Source: Pectinophora gossypiella
Taxonomy: Eukaryota > Arthropoda > Insecta > Lepidoptera > Gelechiidae
Direction: 5' to 3'
Assembly: GCF_024362695.1 (NCBI RefSeq)
Contig: NC_065419.1
Location: 10,354,678-10,418,677, forward strand
DNA length: 64,000 nucleotides
Made by a program: the position numbers and the translations under genes. Shown here in pieces: positions 14,101 to 26,580 of this stretch (the stretch's first letter is position 1; every line of letters starts with the position of its first letter). Under the pieces are notes generated by a model that was not told the origin of the DNA, made no database searches, and was given only the letters and a program-made list of their open reading frames with translations.

Positions 14101-17100
14101 ATAATAAATTACTTACTCTTACGTAATTAATCAATGCGACACCACATGGTGTTTTAAGAAGAAAGCAGACCAAAATTCTTAGGCATTGTACGTGCTCTCA
14201 GAGTTATTATCAATGCTAAATGGAATTTTAATCACTAGGACAAAACTTATGAAGTCTAATTTTGTTTTCTTAAATTGAGAAAGTCCGATGACGTTATTAG
14301 ATGAATTCGGCGCGTAATAAGTACCCAGTTCAGTGACTAGGATTATCATACCCGATTTATTACGCAGCTCGGTTTTATTGTAAGATTTCCTTCACAAGAA
14401 AATGCAGCGAAAGGTACAAAAATCACAGACTATGACAATAAAAAACTACCTTTTATACCCTCAGTTTTCGAATCGAAAATCAAAATAAACGTAAACAACA
14501 CCATATGCGGGAAAGCCATGGCGAGTCAAGGGTTCAGCTCAGCCCACCAAGGACAACCGGTCTATAGCGTATGGGTTTAGTCCCGTGGATAGCGCCCGTA
14601 GAGATGCGTACGATTGTTGCTGCAGTAACTAGTATGGGTATCTGTTATCGCGTATCTATCTTAGTATTAAGTTTATAGGGTTTAAAATTTCCAAGTAAAT
14701 ATATTATATACCTTAAATGAAGACAGTAAGAATAATGGTTATTGTCGTAAAGTGTGATTTTATCAGTAGGTAACTAGATAATATGTTCAATTCTATTTAT
14801 TTATTTAGCTTATTAAATTCTATGGAAGAGAATGTGATGGGTACCACTTAAGTTTGATTCGATTCGATTCGTCACTTTTGTTACTATGTTAATATGAGTA
14901 AAATGAAGAATAAGGTGTATAAAAAAAATAAACCTTTTGTATCTTTTCAATATAATTGGGTTGAAGTTCTCATTCTGAAGTACCTAACCGATTAAAAAGT
15001 TTAACTACGATTTATTTAATCATTTTATTGAGTACGTGTAGTAGCGAGCAAACATTTTTTACTTATTTTTTATTTAACTAACCATATACTTAGTAACAGG
15101 TATAGTTGACTCTATCCAAAGCAGATAGCATCATCAACTCCGTACCGCTTTACTGTCCTTCCTGCGAGTCACGTAGGATTCCGATGTTTGTACAGATCTT
15201 GATGCAAGTGACATATGATTTATAATGTTTGTTTTGTATAATTTGTAAGTCAACAACTTGTGGAGTTTCTTGTAATTTCTCCTGTTTAGGCAAAGTGCTT
15301 TTCGAAATGGCAGAGTATCATGTTGGCCTTTGATAAATTTATCGTTGATGAAAAAGAGATTGGCAAAACCAGTGAAAACGAACCAAAACCTTGTCGATCC
15401 AAAGTCATTATTAACAAGTTAGAGAAATCACATCCGTTTGGATAGAAAACTGAAAGAAGAAAAGGGAGATCTTTGCTAATAGATAAATAAGTAAGAGAAA
15501 TGCGTAGTTCATATTAATTCATTGGTTTAATTGATAACATCAAATATAATTTTTATTTTCAATGTAAAAGATATTCTTCATAAACTCGACGACAGGGTTA
15601 AGACAAACAGTACCTTTAAAGCTGCAAGCTATTAAGCTAATCAAAACTTTGCGAAGCTCAAACAAAAATTTTGTTACGACAAAAACAGTTATTTACTAAG
15701 AATTCCAAATAAGGCAGTTTGAGGATCTACCTGGCATCAAGCAGGTTGTGTGTGTTCACACACACATACGCACATGATCATACACATTATGGAGGCATTG
15801 AATGTGTGTGCCTCCACGGATTTTATCTGAGAGACGTCGTCCTATGATTAATGAACGGAAAGTCTCTGGGACCTTTCTTTCCATATGTTAATAAATAACA
15901 ATAGCGACTTAGGAATACTTTCGAACGAGTTTTGAGCATTGTCTCGTGGTCGTTTCGGTGACAAATACTACGTCACAGGTCAAAGGATTGAATTTCAAAT
16001 TAGTTGTGCCTATATAATATAAAAACGAATATTCAGTGAAGTGGACGTAAGTTTTATATTCTTTGTCAGAAGTTTTAGAAGTTTTTATTACTCCACGATA
16101 TTGTACTATAATAATTGATATTATTTTAATAATAGTTTTTGTTTGGCCTTAGTCTTATTTTATCTTTGTAACATGATTTTATCTTAATAATATTTCATTT
16201 ATGTTCTTAGATTTATAAATAGTTAGATAGACGTTATCATGTTGCTGCAATTTATCATGAGTTTATCGTTAAAGTCTTCGCCGTTCTTGTACTTTCAGTA
16301 TTTTCAGCCGCTCAGTATTTTTTACTCTAATTATTTCCCAATATAGATCTTTTTATGCATGTTTTGATTCTATTTAAGAGAAAACTTCAAGAAATCTAAG
16401 AGAGATAGAAGACTCATTGTGCTTTATGTTTTGTTTTGTTAATTATTTGTTAAACATTGTTATAAATATTTTTTTCATTTTCTTTTTTCATGTTGAGAAT
16501 CTGATATTTCTAACATGAAGTCAAGCATTTCTTCTCAAGAGTTAGTGTATGAGAGGATTCTTCACATATTGTGAGTGTGCGTAGAACCCCGATGTAAAGC
16601 CAACAGTGTAGTCACGTACTACTCAACTCCGTATGACTTTGTACTTAAGAGGACACTGTGAGGCCACACAGATAGTGCAGCCAACTGTAAAAACTAAGGT
16701 TCGATTGTCAAAAAAGGGATTTCACTGTTTATTGAGGTACAAGAAGCTTCGTGAATTGACGTTGCAGTTCAATTTAATAATTGAAATATACCTACACAAA
16801 CCTAATAGCTATTTAAATTAACTAATTATTAATTTACAAGACATAGAATACGTTCTGCTTGTAAAGCTGGTAACAATAAAATGTTATTGGTCCACAATCT
16901 ACAATAAACTGTTCATTTTAGGAATCTCTTGAATAATCGTCAAAGCGTTTGCATAATTGACATCAATGCTTTGCATCTTACTGAATCATTATTAAATACG
17001 ATTTGGTAAACACCTGTTGTTTTTCCACAATCAGGCTGTCCTTCTACTACCTATGTCATTGTGCAAAAAACGTTTCCAATTCAAATTGCCTGATTTGAAA

Positions 17101-20100
17101 CTTCCCAGTGAACACAATTATTGGCTAGGACCCTCAAAAATTCCACCTCTAAGTGTTGACTATGGCACAGTCGTTTGTTTGGACAACCGACCGGTCACTG
17201 TTTGCTCTGAGCTCTTCGAAACCTCTCGGGAAATATTTTAAACGAAACGGTTGAGCAAGCGAAGACGAGTGCCGCCTGCGCATATGAATATTAATGGAAA
17301 CGAAATGTACATAGCGGGAATTGGGTATGTCTAGGTTCGATTTTTTTGAGGTAATAATAATGTTAGGGTTATTTTCGAGGAGAAGGACTGTTTTTTTTTA
17401 ATAGTGAGTTTCCGTTTTGGTTCATTTTTTATTGCCTACAGCAGTATAATAAATTTTATTGATAAAAAATTAATATGGAAAAAGAAACAAAGAGAAACTG
17501 AATACAAGCGTGTGTGTCTCATGGTTTTGAGTTTGAATTAAAACTTACTTAAAATATAGACATGACTGGTCAAATTAAAATGCTGCCGCTAAAATCATAC
17601 AGTAATCTATCCACCCAAAATTCAATCAATGCATTCAATGTCAATATATTGATTTTAACTTGTTAAACAACTTATATAAAGCAAAAATTCATGATCACCA
17701 TACCGTAAGTGAATACCATAAACCAAGTGGGCCACTAAATACGTGACCATAATAGTAATACAAAACAACATATCGCTACTACAAACTTAATGGCTTTAAA
17801 AACTGGATTAGTAGCAGAGAAATGCTAAATCGACGATAAGCATACATCTTGTCTGCCCACGCCTCAACGAACAAGACACGATAGTAATGGAAATGTGAAC
17901 TCTAAAGTTGTTGATATTGCAGCTAAAGTTGATAGCGAAGACTTTGTGAGATAAGTAAAAGACTTGACATTAGACGAAGAGTTAAAAATCCCTATTGTTC
18001 CGAAGACCACTGTGGTCTAACTTGACATGCAAACATTTGTTATCAAACTCAAAGATATGAGAATGGATGGTTTTGTCTTTGTTATTTCCTAGCAATGGTA
18101 GATTAATACTAATCATAACTCTGATATATGAAAAAAACTATTGATTGATATAAATAACTGGGCTTTTCTACAAAATCTTTTTGAGTGACTTTAGTTTTTA
18201 GCTATAAGAAAGAAGTCATATTTGATACCAGAATAAGCAACAGGAGATGCATGTAATTAGTAATTCCACCAACATGAAGTAAAGACACACGCGTAGCGTT
18301 TTAGTAATTTACTAAAGGAATGCGAAGGACGAGTAGTCGGATTATAAGATTCCTCTATAGATTACCACGCATCATGTAATGAATAACCTATTAAATGTCG
18401 TGTTGGTAACACGTAAACTTTGCGACCAAGAATAATTGATTTACTCTACAAAACGATAAGGAGTTTTTCTTTGTTATTTTCATTTGTTAGTACTACAAAG
18501 TTTCTGATATTGTTTTCTAAAATTTATGGTGGAATTTGTTTATTTTCACGCAACTAATTGTCTAGACAGTAGACTGTTTTGGTTCTCGTTAACTATGCAC
18601 TTATATTTCAAATAATATAAAAGTAGGTCGAGGGTATGACTTACTGAGGACTGTCTTATTATTATATTGAATATTAAAAAAGATTGGAAAAGAAAGATGA
18701 CAAGGTAAAAAGAAAATGCATATTAGACGTGCCCACCGGGCAAGGGAACGAATAAATGAGATTATAAGGCCTCCATCCCATCCCACGGAACTCTGAAAAG
18801 ACCACAACGATAATGCCGCTCCGGCTTAAGAAGACAGGTTCTTGGATTAAGCTGAATGTTACTTTCCGTTTTTGCGATAGCTAAAGTATGATTAATGGAC
18901 GCCATCGTATCGAAGGAATTTTAATTGAAAATACTTCTTATAATCTGATTATAAATTACAATTTACATTTGAATAAACATATACAAAAAGCACGGGTAAC
19001 GCATGTGACGTCTTAAAAGAGTATCAAGTACCAAAACGTAATGCGTAAATCTCAAGTTTCTTTGAACTTCCAACGTTGTTGTAATCAGATATATGTATTT
19101 TTAAATTATGCCAGTATTATACATAACGAGCCATGTGTTGGATTAAAAGCATATCTGAGAATCCGAATCACGCGAATATTTAAGTTAATTGGCTGTATAT
19201 AAGGACAAAAAAGTGTTTTGCAACCAAACACGCGAACTCTGGGAGTATAATTTGAATAATTCCTTTACCTGTTCGCATCGTATCGATGCGAATAATGGCA
19301 TCTGAATAATCTTTGCTGGAACGGCAACTGGTAATATACGAGATTGTTTGAGATTAGACGTTCAGCAAAAGGTTTCAATAATTAGTACTCTTCTACAACG
19401 AGGTTATATTTTATACGAAGTTGAATAGATGAACCAATTTGCAAATTACTTCCATATTTTTGAATTCCATCGCTAAAAGATTGCCCTTCAGATATCGCGT
19501 TGCCTTCAGCGATATTTTGACTTATTTCTCAATAAATAAACAACCGACTTTATATTGAAGCCGCAGGTGTTTGCAAATAAAAATGCGTCCTCAGTCAAAA
19601 TGAGTGTTTAAAAATTGCGCAAGACTTAGCACGGTCAGAAACTTTCAAAAGCCAATAAGATACTGTGAAATCGAGCTTGTACCGCAGTGTTACTAATTAT
19701 TCTACAGGCTCAGTCACGACTATATTTAAACACACGCTTAAGTTTAAGAAGCACACACAGCGATTAGTCTAATCAAAGCTTTTTCTATATGAAAACGAAC
19801 AACCGTTAAGGCGGATCAAATAGACACTTGAAATGTTGAAATGTTATAGATAAATTAGAATACTTAAGGTTCTTTAAGAATATTCTAAACAGATTAAATC
19901 TAAAAGATCCGTAATTCAAATTCTCGGAAATTGTAACATACATACATAAACTCACGCCTATTTCCCACCGGGGTAAGCAGAGACTATAGAATTCCATTTG
20001 CTTCGATCCTAACACACTTCTCGGAAATTGTAAATTTTTGATTATTCAAATTTCCCTATCTTCTGGACCCGTATCAATGAAAATAAGGCATTTAGAATGT

Positions 20101-23100
20101 CACAAACGGAACTCATTCCCGTGATATTAAAATTGCTGTGATCGCGTGACAATTTCTCGGTCGCCTGCAGCAAAATTGGAGGAATATCTGTAGCGATTCG
20201 AATATCACGAATTCTTGCCACCAAATTAGAATATTTTGTATTGGAATTTCTAAACAGACTTACGATTGGTCTGAGCACACCAAAGATGATAATTTCTAAA
20301 GTTGTCCGTAGGCAAAACTCTTGTTCTCGCGACCGCGTCCACCTGCCCGGGTTGATTTATTATGGATTCAGTATTAATTTGATATCCCTTTTTGCTGTAG
20401 CCCCTTGAGCGATTGGAACGAGTAGAGGTTTGCCCGGTCTCCATTATATGTGGTCTCGGTCGAATCATAATTGCATATGAGCTCTCCGATAAAATAATAT
20501 TCAATGCAGAAATTATTCTTCTTTAGACTTGTTTGGTAAACGACACTGTCGTATTTGATAAATTGTTTTTAATTACCAACATCAAAAACAAAACAAACTA
20601 ATCGAGAGATAAAAAGGTATGCTTACAAATTAAAGCTATTGCGTTTTTAAAGGACTGCTAGAGAAAGGTTTGTAGTTGATTGCAAGATCTTATGTTCGAA
20701 CCAGTTTTTCATAAGAAATTGCTTGCTGTATACACTCGATTTCTTAGTACGTCTATGTGTGTATGTTTTTATAGCTCGCAACTTGTAACAGGTTTATGGT
20801 GTGAATGTTGTTGTTCGTACGTTGTGTTTGGCCACATCTCATTTCTTATGGGAAACGGCTCGTGATGGTCTTTTTATTAATGGTCGGATTTTTGTAAGCC
20901 CCGTCGATTGGAGGCGTATATTACTTCACCGTAGTAATGGGAATATTTTTGTGAAATTACATGAGATTTTTTTCTGTTGATAAGCTGTATTTGTATGAGT
21001 AATATAATTGATGTACTTACATTGATTGACCTTTCATTACACGTGTTTTATTTAAAAGAGATCAAGAACCTCGAGCGTTGTAAAGGAACTTTGCTGTTAC
21101 AATGGCTTTTTGTGGATAACAGATATTTATGTTTCTTACGTCTATTTATTTAATGTTGTTATGTTCTGAAGAAAAGTCTCGTTAACATAGTCCTCCTTAT
21201 TTAATTTTTATTAGCTGCAATAAATGTAAATGAAAATACATTAAGCGAAGCTCTTCTACTTCCACGACGTATAACTGATAGGTTCCAACCAGTTTGTGGT
21301 AAGTAAATTGTCAGGAATGAAGTACAAGCCCTCATTTGCGTACGAACATAATTACACATACATTTGGCTCGGCGCATCTCTCAGACGCCATCATTACTTC
21401 GTGGTCAGTTTTTTTCTTAATTTTCGTTAAAATTATTCCGATCACACTCTCCGATCGATTTCGGATAAGCTGTTCCCCAGTTATTTATTTACGTAAGATG
21501 GTTAGTGGTTATCTTAATATTCATGGAAAACTTTTTGGCAGAGAAAATGGTCATGTTTAATAATAAGTTTGGTCCTCAGTCGGATATTTTGTTACGGTTT
21601 TTGTAGAGTGTTTTCGGGGAATCGCGAAATAAGCGTGTGAGGCTGTCCTCTTAAGGTCAAAGGCGGTGGAGTTTCTTTAAGGCTGTTAATTACAGCTTGC
21701 AATATAATAACCCAGTATTATAAAAATATTATGCAGGTCTTGTGCAGCAAGTTGGTCTTGGTAATCAAAATAATGATTGCGACAAAAAACTGTAACTGCA
21801 TATAATTACGATAGGGTGATGAGTGGTGAAGTCATATCGGTGCTATTAGATTTAATTATGTTTCCAAGTAATCACCCAGAAACCTTAACTCACAGAGAGT
21901 ATAAACTCAAAGTTATTTCAGTGAATTTCCTGTTACGAATTACTTTGCAATCGCCAGACCAAAAAAGCTAAAGCTTTTTATAGTGCTCTATTCAATGCCT
22001 TTATCGGCAATTTTAAAATGATAACACGGAACAATTGAGAAGAGATGTATTATAAAACTAGTCTAATGTACAGTCGACGACAAACTAAGTAACGAACTAT
22101 ACTTAACAATTTTTGAACCAAATAATTTCGTCAACAAAATAGAACTTGATAATTCTGAAAATGTTTTTAAACAGCTTAATTATACATAAAAACTCACAAT
22201 TTAGAAAGTAACCTTTAACCTGTACATTATTACGTGATTGGCTGAAATAATTATATGATATAGATAAAATAAAGTCATTCAGCAATGAGATGTTTAATAA
22301 CACATTTAAAAAATAAAAACCTTTGTAATTATTTTGAACCGATGCTATAAGTCGAGATGCTCGTGTTAGTATATAACTTCAATGTAATATAATTGCAAAT
22401 TATTTTCATTATCCTTTATTTAGATATCTTCAAGCCAATAATTGCGGACTTGGAGCTCTACCTATCATTTTTGTATATGTTCTAAATGCATTTTATACAG
22501 TGATTTATATATTTCTTTTATGTTCTGAATCTAGTTCGGCTGGTAAAATATTAATTACGTTATGTAAAGGGAGACATAAACCATTGTGTCATCTATCATT
22601 CGAGCCAAGCCTATTAGTTCAAAAGATTTTTACTTCCCCAACTGTACCAGTTCTTTTCCATTACCGGCCAGGCAATAGATTCCGATGAGTCATCAGAATT
22701 TAAACTAATTACGGGCCAGAGTAAAAAAAAGCCTCGTAACTTAATGTGAGACGAAATCCCACTCAGGCATTTTGGTCCATCAAAAATTACAGCCTTTTTA
22801 ACACGATTTTGGTTAGTTTTAGATTTGATGAGATTTTTTCAATGCTACTTTCGGACCGGAAGTAAAAGAAACAGTTGTACCATATGGTGGTTTGAAAATG
22901 GTCTATATTGTACATAAACTTTAGCAACAATCAACGAGTCTATTCACTGAACGCTATTGTCCTGGATTGCAAGTTTTAAATTGCTTCGCTAGAGAAGTAA
23001 CATTAACGTTTTAATTAAACGTAGTATGCTATATGCAAGCATGTTATAACATGGGTACAACGTTTATGTCGATACTCTATGTATACAGTTTGTAATTTTC

Positions 23101-24960
23101 GTTAACAAGATACAATATCTTCTAAAGATTTTTATGTAAATAATCTTTCGTGGGAATATAAAAAGATGCACCTTGTAATGATGCAGAATCAATAAACTGA
23201 TGATACAGAGTAGGAACGCGTTCTGTTTTCTATTTAATAGCCCCTTTCCTTTTACAATCACACACTTCCTCTCACACGCTACATGTTTGTATTCAGTCAA
23301 TATTTGGTAGCACTAATTCTTCGATCGGCACCAACATATCGACTCTGACCAGTTTTATGGCATATAATAAAATGGTTCAAGGCGCTCCAAAACCCGTCGA
23401 TCCAACGCTCTTAACGCACGTTTTTAATGTGTTATATTTTATAGGATTTAGTCAGATTAGAGTCAGCTGAATAGACATTTAATTCCAATTCTATAAAAGA
23501 CTTGAAGCTTCAATCTTTTGAAATGAAATTAGAGTTTCAAATGAGTCAGAACTAAGCTACGAATAGGAACTCAAAATATATTTTATTATACTTAATTTCA
23601 AATCAAATTTTGTTTTGTCCGACTTCAACGAATCGAGACGCGAATATATCATTTGGCGCTTATCTTACATCGGAATGAATGACCAGACATTGCCCGCATG
23701 TCGTGCGGATCACTGTGCCGAATCACCTCTTCAACATTTTGAAGTAATAGAACAAGACTCATGCCACTCTAATGTCCGACCTTTTTTCAATCTTATCAAT
23801 CAAGGTAGACTAATTTCTGGGAAGCACGTACTAGGATCAAGAAACTTTATAAATATTCCATTTCCAAGTAGCCGAGCGGATGCGGCCACACTCGGCTTCA
23901 CATCTGCAACTTGAGTTACACCGGCTGCCTGTTAGTTGCATATAAATTAGGTCTTTATTCTACGATCAGCGTTGTAGAAAATTAAAATGTGCAAGAAAGC
24001 GGATGCTCCATCAACGGGTGCACTGTAATTACTGGCTATTTGTAGATATGAAAATTAATGCATTATAATGTCTTACCTGTGGTCTCGCAAGTGGTCTTGT
24101 CTCCGGAACGCCTTGCCGCAAATGTCACAGGAATAGGGCCGCTCGTCGGTGTGTGTGCGTTCGTGGATCAGCAGGTTGTAAGACTTGGTAAATTGCCGGT
24201 TGCAGAATTTGCAGATGAATTGCTTTTTAGGCCTAGAAGCACGTCCAGGGGCTCGTAACAACCGCCGGTCTAAGTGTGGATGCATTTGATGGGGACCAGC
24301 CCCCGGTGGAAATAATCCGGCTCCAGGAAATGTAAAACTACTTGTAGCTGTCGGTGAAGGACCTGGCGCACCTAAAAATGCTCCAGGTGGCCCGTAAATA
24401 GGGGGTTGCGATGAACCATCAGACATCATTCCTTCAATAGATGAAGTTCTATGATGAGGAAGTAACATAGCTGCCGCTGCTTCGCGCAACGCCACTTCTT
24501 TTCTCTTTTCAACCATCATTGCCATTAAATCAAAAGAGTTTCTTTTAGGGAAGTTCCCAGATGCTCTATCAGGGGATCCTTTTGCTGGTTCTGCTCTGTC
24601 TCTGTCAAGCATTCTTTCTCTTTCTATGATTTCTGATGGAATTAATGCTGGATGCATTTCATTAGGATACATGACAGGATGCATAGCTCTAGTAGGTACA
24701 ACAGGAACAAAAGCCGAAGATTCTCGATGAGTTGATGTAAGTAGAGAGCCTGTGGTCATCTGTCGGTGGTAAGATATTGGCGGGGATTCGAAATTGCCGC
24801 TCGGATTTCGACCATTGGAGGATGGTCTTTGCTGACCTCTCTCAGCGGAACTTGCAAGGAACTGATCATGTCTGGACCTTAAAGGCGCAGTCACTGGAGC
24901 GTCGTTGACAGGGCGTGGCGTAGATGCCCTGGATACTACAGCTCCAGCGTTGTCGGACAT
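858..24960 (-). CDS. bowl: Odd-skipped family C2H2 zinc-finger transcription factor, Bowl-like (two coding exons)
   Basis: Joined coding exons 24960-24077 and 2145-858 give a 723-residue nuclear DNA-binding protein. Seen: a low-complexity N-terminal half (about 1-240, rich in Pro, Ser, Arg), then five C2H2 fingers in tandem with zinc ligands C250/C253/H266/H270, C278/C281/H294/H298, C306/C309/H322/H326, C334/C337/H350/H354 and C362/C365/H378/H382. A disordered tail ends in FSIEDIMRR (715-723). The finger sequences, including the linker RYIHSKEKPFKC, are typical of the Drosophila Odd, Sob, Bowl and Drm family. Five fingers exclude Odd (four) and Drm (two), and the length resembles Bowl more than Odd. 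Known for the family: segmentation, leg-joint and gut patterning, with Groucho recruitment through an eh1-like motif. The start at 24960 is the first in-frame ATG after a 5' splice acceptor. Sob is the main alternative. Confidence 0.82.
6965..7080. other. GC-rich patch in the Bowl-like intron (candidate regulatory element)
   Basis: A roughly 115-bp block much richer in G+C than its surroundings, with GCGCGC runs and CCCCCGCCGC. It has no ORF with family likeness and no repeat copy that I could find elsewhere in the window. It could be an enhancer or an alternative first exon/promoter; sequence alone does not decide. Confidence 0.25.
10100..10370. other. GC-rich, balanced-composition block in the Bowl-like intron (candidate regulatory element)
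   Basis: About 270 bp of relatively GC-rich sequence inside an AT-rich intron, open in frames on both strands (87 codons on plus, 75 on minus) without recognisable protein features. CCAATTGG and CACGTGG (E-box) sites are present. Constraint is possible, but an unrelated old insertion would look similar. Confidence 0.25.
11685..11805 (+). repeat. Dispersed repeat, family R1 (fragment)
   Basis: The stretch reading GTGAGAGCCCTCAGCTCTCC, followed by CATTTGTCCGGCCAAGTAG and a tail including GTCACGTCAAAAAGAAA, is shared with 32.43-32.68 kb (same orientation) and 60.90-61.13 kb (opposite orientation). I do not recognise the family name. It has no coding potential here and is a short fragment of the longer copies. 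Confidence 0.6.
12280..12545 (+). repeat. LINE-tail/SINE-like fragment with TC microsatellite and CTTT tail
   Basis: CCCCTCCGGTTGACTGAGGGGAGG followed by GTGGGCTATTTATG resembles the 3' end widely dispersed in lepidopteran genomes with RTE-type LINEs. It is interrupted by a TC-rich microsatellite (12309-12348) and followed, after AATAAA-like sequence, by a run of CTTT units (12518-12539). A related tail in the opposite orientation lies at 62.32-62.45 kb and a related body at 38.66-38.78 kb. Confidence 0.55.
13230..13350 (+). repeat. SINE fragment related to the copy at 39.7-40.0 kb
   Basis: GTGGATACTTAGTTCATCTTG, followed by a GATGAATGTATATCTGACCG segment and a later GGGATATAGTCG, matches the 3' part of the repeat at 39.93-40.02 kb with scattered differences. 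No pol III boxes are left in this copy. Confidence 0.5.
19936..20025 (+). repeat. Short dispersed repeat fragment
   Basis: ACTCACGCCTATTTCCCACC, then GGGGTAAGCAGAGACTA and CCATTTGCTTCGATCC, is a segment I recognise as a very common interspersed repeat in moths. About 90 bp remain here. It creates a spurious 69-codon minus-strand ORF. Confidence 0.5.
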
Positions 24961-24977
24961 CGCGGTTCAAAATACAT
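24077..24977 (-). CDS. bowl: Bowl-like gene, first coding exon: N-terminus, finger 1 and most of finger 2
   Basis: The exon begins at 24977 after a clean acceptor (TTTCTTTGCAG on the minus strand). The first 17 bases are 5' UTR and translation starts at 24960 with MSDNAGAVV. It ends at 24077 with donor GTAAGA in the middle of codon 295 (AG|G), after CAC for His294. The reading frame runs into a TAA two bases inside the intron, so the unspliced message would encode a protein truncated within finger 2. The N-terminal half has no recognisable domain, only acidic/basic patches such as EIIERERMLDRDRAEP and a KRNSFDLMAMM segment. Confidence 0.85.
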
Positions 24978-26429
24978 CTGCAAAGAAAACGAGTCGTTAC
25001 AAACTTCATACTTATTCTTTTTTTACTAAAGATTATTTTTATAAAAATGTAAATTCTCATTTATTAAAGGGCAAAGAAATGTCGACCAACCGTACAGTAT
25101 CGAATTAAATTGTACTCGAAAAAAATAAATTTTAAATTTAAGTTCACCAAACTGTAAGTGCGTCGATTCTTATCTTAGTGCCTTTCACTGCATCGCTTTT
25201 GATTGGCTCAATCTGTTGCACAGTCTACCAGCGTTCAAGCGCAGGTGCTGAACATTCAGATTTATGGATCGAGAAACATGCTTAATTAAGTAGCTCTACA
25301 TTGTTTCCACTTATCTATTAGCATAAAATACACATTATTCTCACGCAATCTACCTACGCTTCGACGAAACTTCACAAGTTAGTGATATTTTGAAAGTGAT
25401 CGAGAAATTATTGAAATCAGATCATTATTTGAGTTTAGTGTGATCTTTTCAAAGCGTTGTTAGTATTTGACTTTAAAATAATAGACGGTATATAATTTGG
25501 ATATTACCTTTAAAGGTAAAGACTATTTTATTTTAATGTTATAATATTACAATATCTAATACAATATCGCATTTAAAGAATATATGTCTCATGAATCATT
25601 CATTGGTTTACAATCGCATCGTTTCTTAGCTTCTGGTGATATCAGAAATGTTAATAGCAACCGGATTTGGTTTCAAATCGATATTAACGTCAATACTTGA
25701 TAAATTATTATCGATAAATCGGATACAGCCAGTTGCATGCATTAAAGAAGTGCTTGATACAGCCAGTTTGAAAAAACATTAGGTGAAGTACATTGACCGT
25801 ATAAAAACTTCACTTTAGAAAACACCTTGTGTGTCACTTCTCAAGAGTGCTTATAGAGCTCCATCTACTAGGACACCATGATTGCCCCGGTAGTGGGAAA
25901 TTAATTAGGATTCGGCAGACGGCAGCAAATTAGTTGCGCAACCAAGGTACCCTTTGTACAACAGCACCATGCCACCATGGTTGCACTACCGTTGTTGCCT
26001 TACCTTAGTGAGATAGGACCCTAATTAAACAAGGAAAATGGAACGGTATTGTAAATAAAGTACATGTGTTCTTTAGAATAAAATACAGCCATAGTAGTTT
26101 CTTATATTTGTATAATAGTAATAACATCACTGAAAAGATTATTATTCTAAGATTTACGATGCTCTGACTATTTCCAACTGAAATCATGGACAATAAAACT
26201 GACGTTTTGCTTTACTACCTCGGTTGTTAGCGTGTGTTTTCTTAAGGTTTCCGGTGCCTGCAACTTGTACAGCATTTATATCTGTCTTATGACTCTTTTT
26301 TATTTCGGACTTGTACGGCTCTAAAAGCAAACCAACCAACTTTTTTCTTAATTGGTAAAAAGATTAAAACATAACACAAGTCAGTTACAGCAACTACAAA
26401 AAGATTAATCTTAGAATCAATTTATTCAA

Positions 26430-26580
26430 GCGAGATCGAAAAGAAGGCGAGCGGCCGGGCCCACATTTCACTACGCGTTGCCCGTTCTACCGTAAAAGCC
26501 TTCTGATCTCTCGTCTCACTCGCACGCACCTGCAACATGATGTCTTCTCGCTTGCTCTTAGGTTGAGCCTGATCGAGTTT
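26430..26580 (-). promoter_or_regulatory. Candidate 5' untranslated exon/promoter patch for the Bowl-like gene
   Basis: A GC-rich patch of about 150 bp in AT-rich surroundings. On the minus strand it contains ATGTTGCAG|GTGCGTG, which would be a good splice donor, about 1.5 kb upstream of the acceptor at 24978. That arrangement fits a short noncoding first exon. No initiator or TATA element is convincing, so this is only a candidate. Confidence 0.22.

Larger units (their letters stand above)
2146..24076 (-). other. 21.9-kb intron of the Bowl-like gene
   Basis: The intron is bounded by GTAAGA at 24076 and TTACAG at 2146. I find no convincing coding exon inside on either strand; all ORFs are short and without family signature. 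It contains GC-rich patches at about 6.97-7.08 kb and 10.1-10.35 kb, repeat fragments near 11.7, 12.3-12.5, 13.2 and 19.9 kb, and otherwise AT-rich sequence. Developmental patterning genes often hold enhancers in such introns, so the patches are candidates. That is inference. Confidence 0.75.

Noticed and set aside
15745..15815. Hairpin-like TGTGTG/CACACA and GGAGGCA/TGCCTCC pairs
   Set aside because: Mainly dinucleotide repeat complementarity; short arms that are expected by chance in such sequence.
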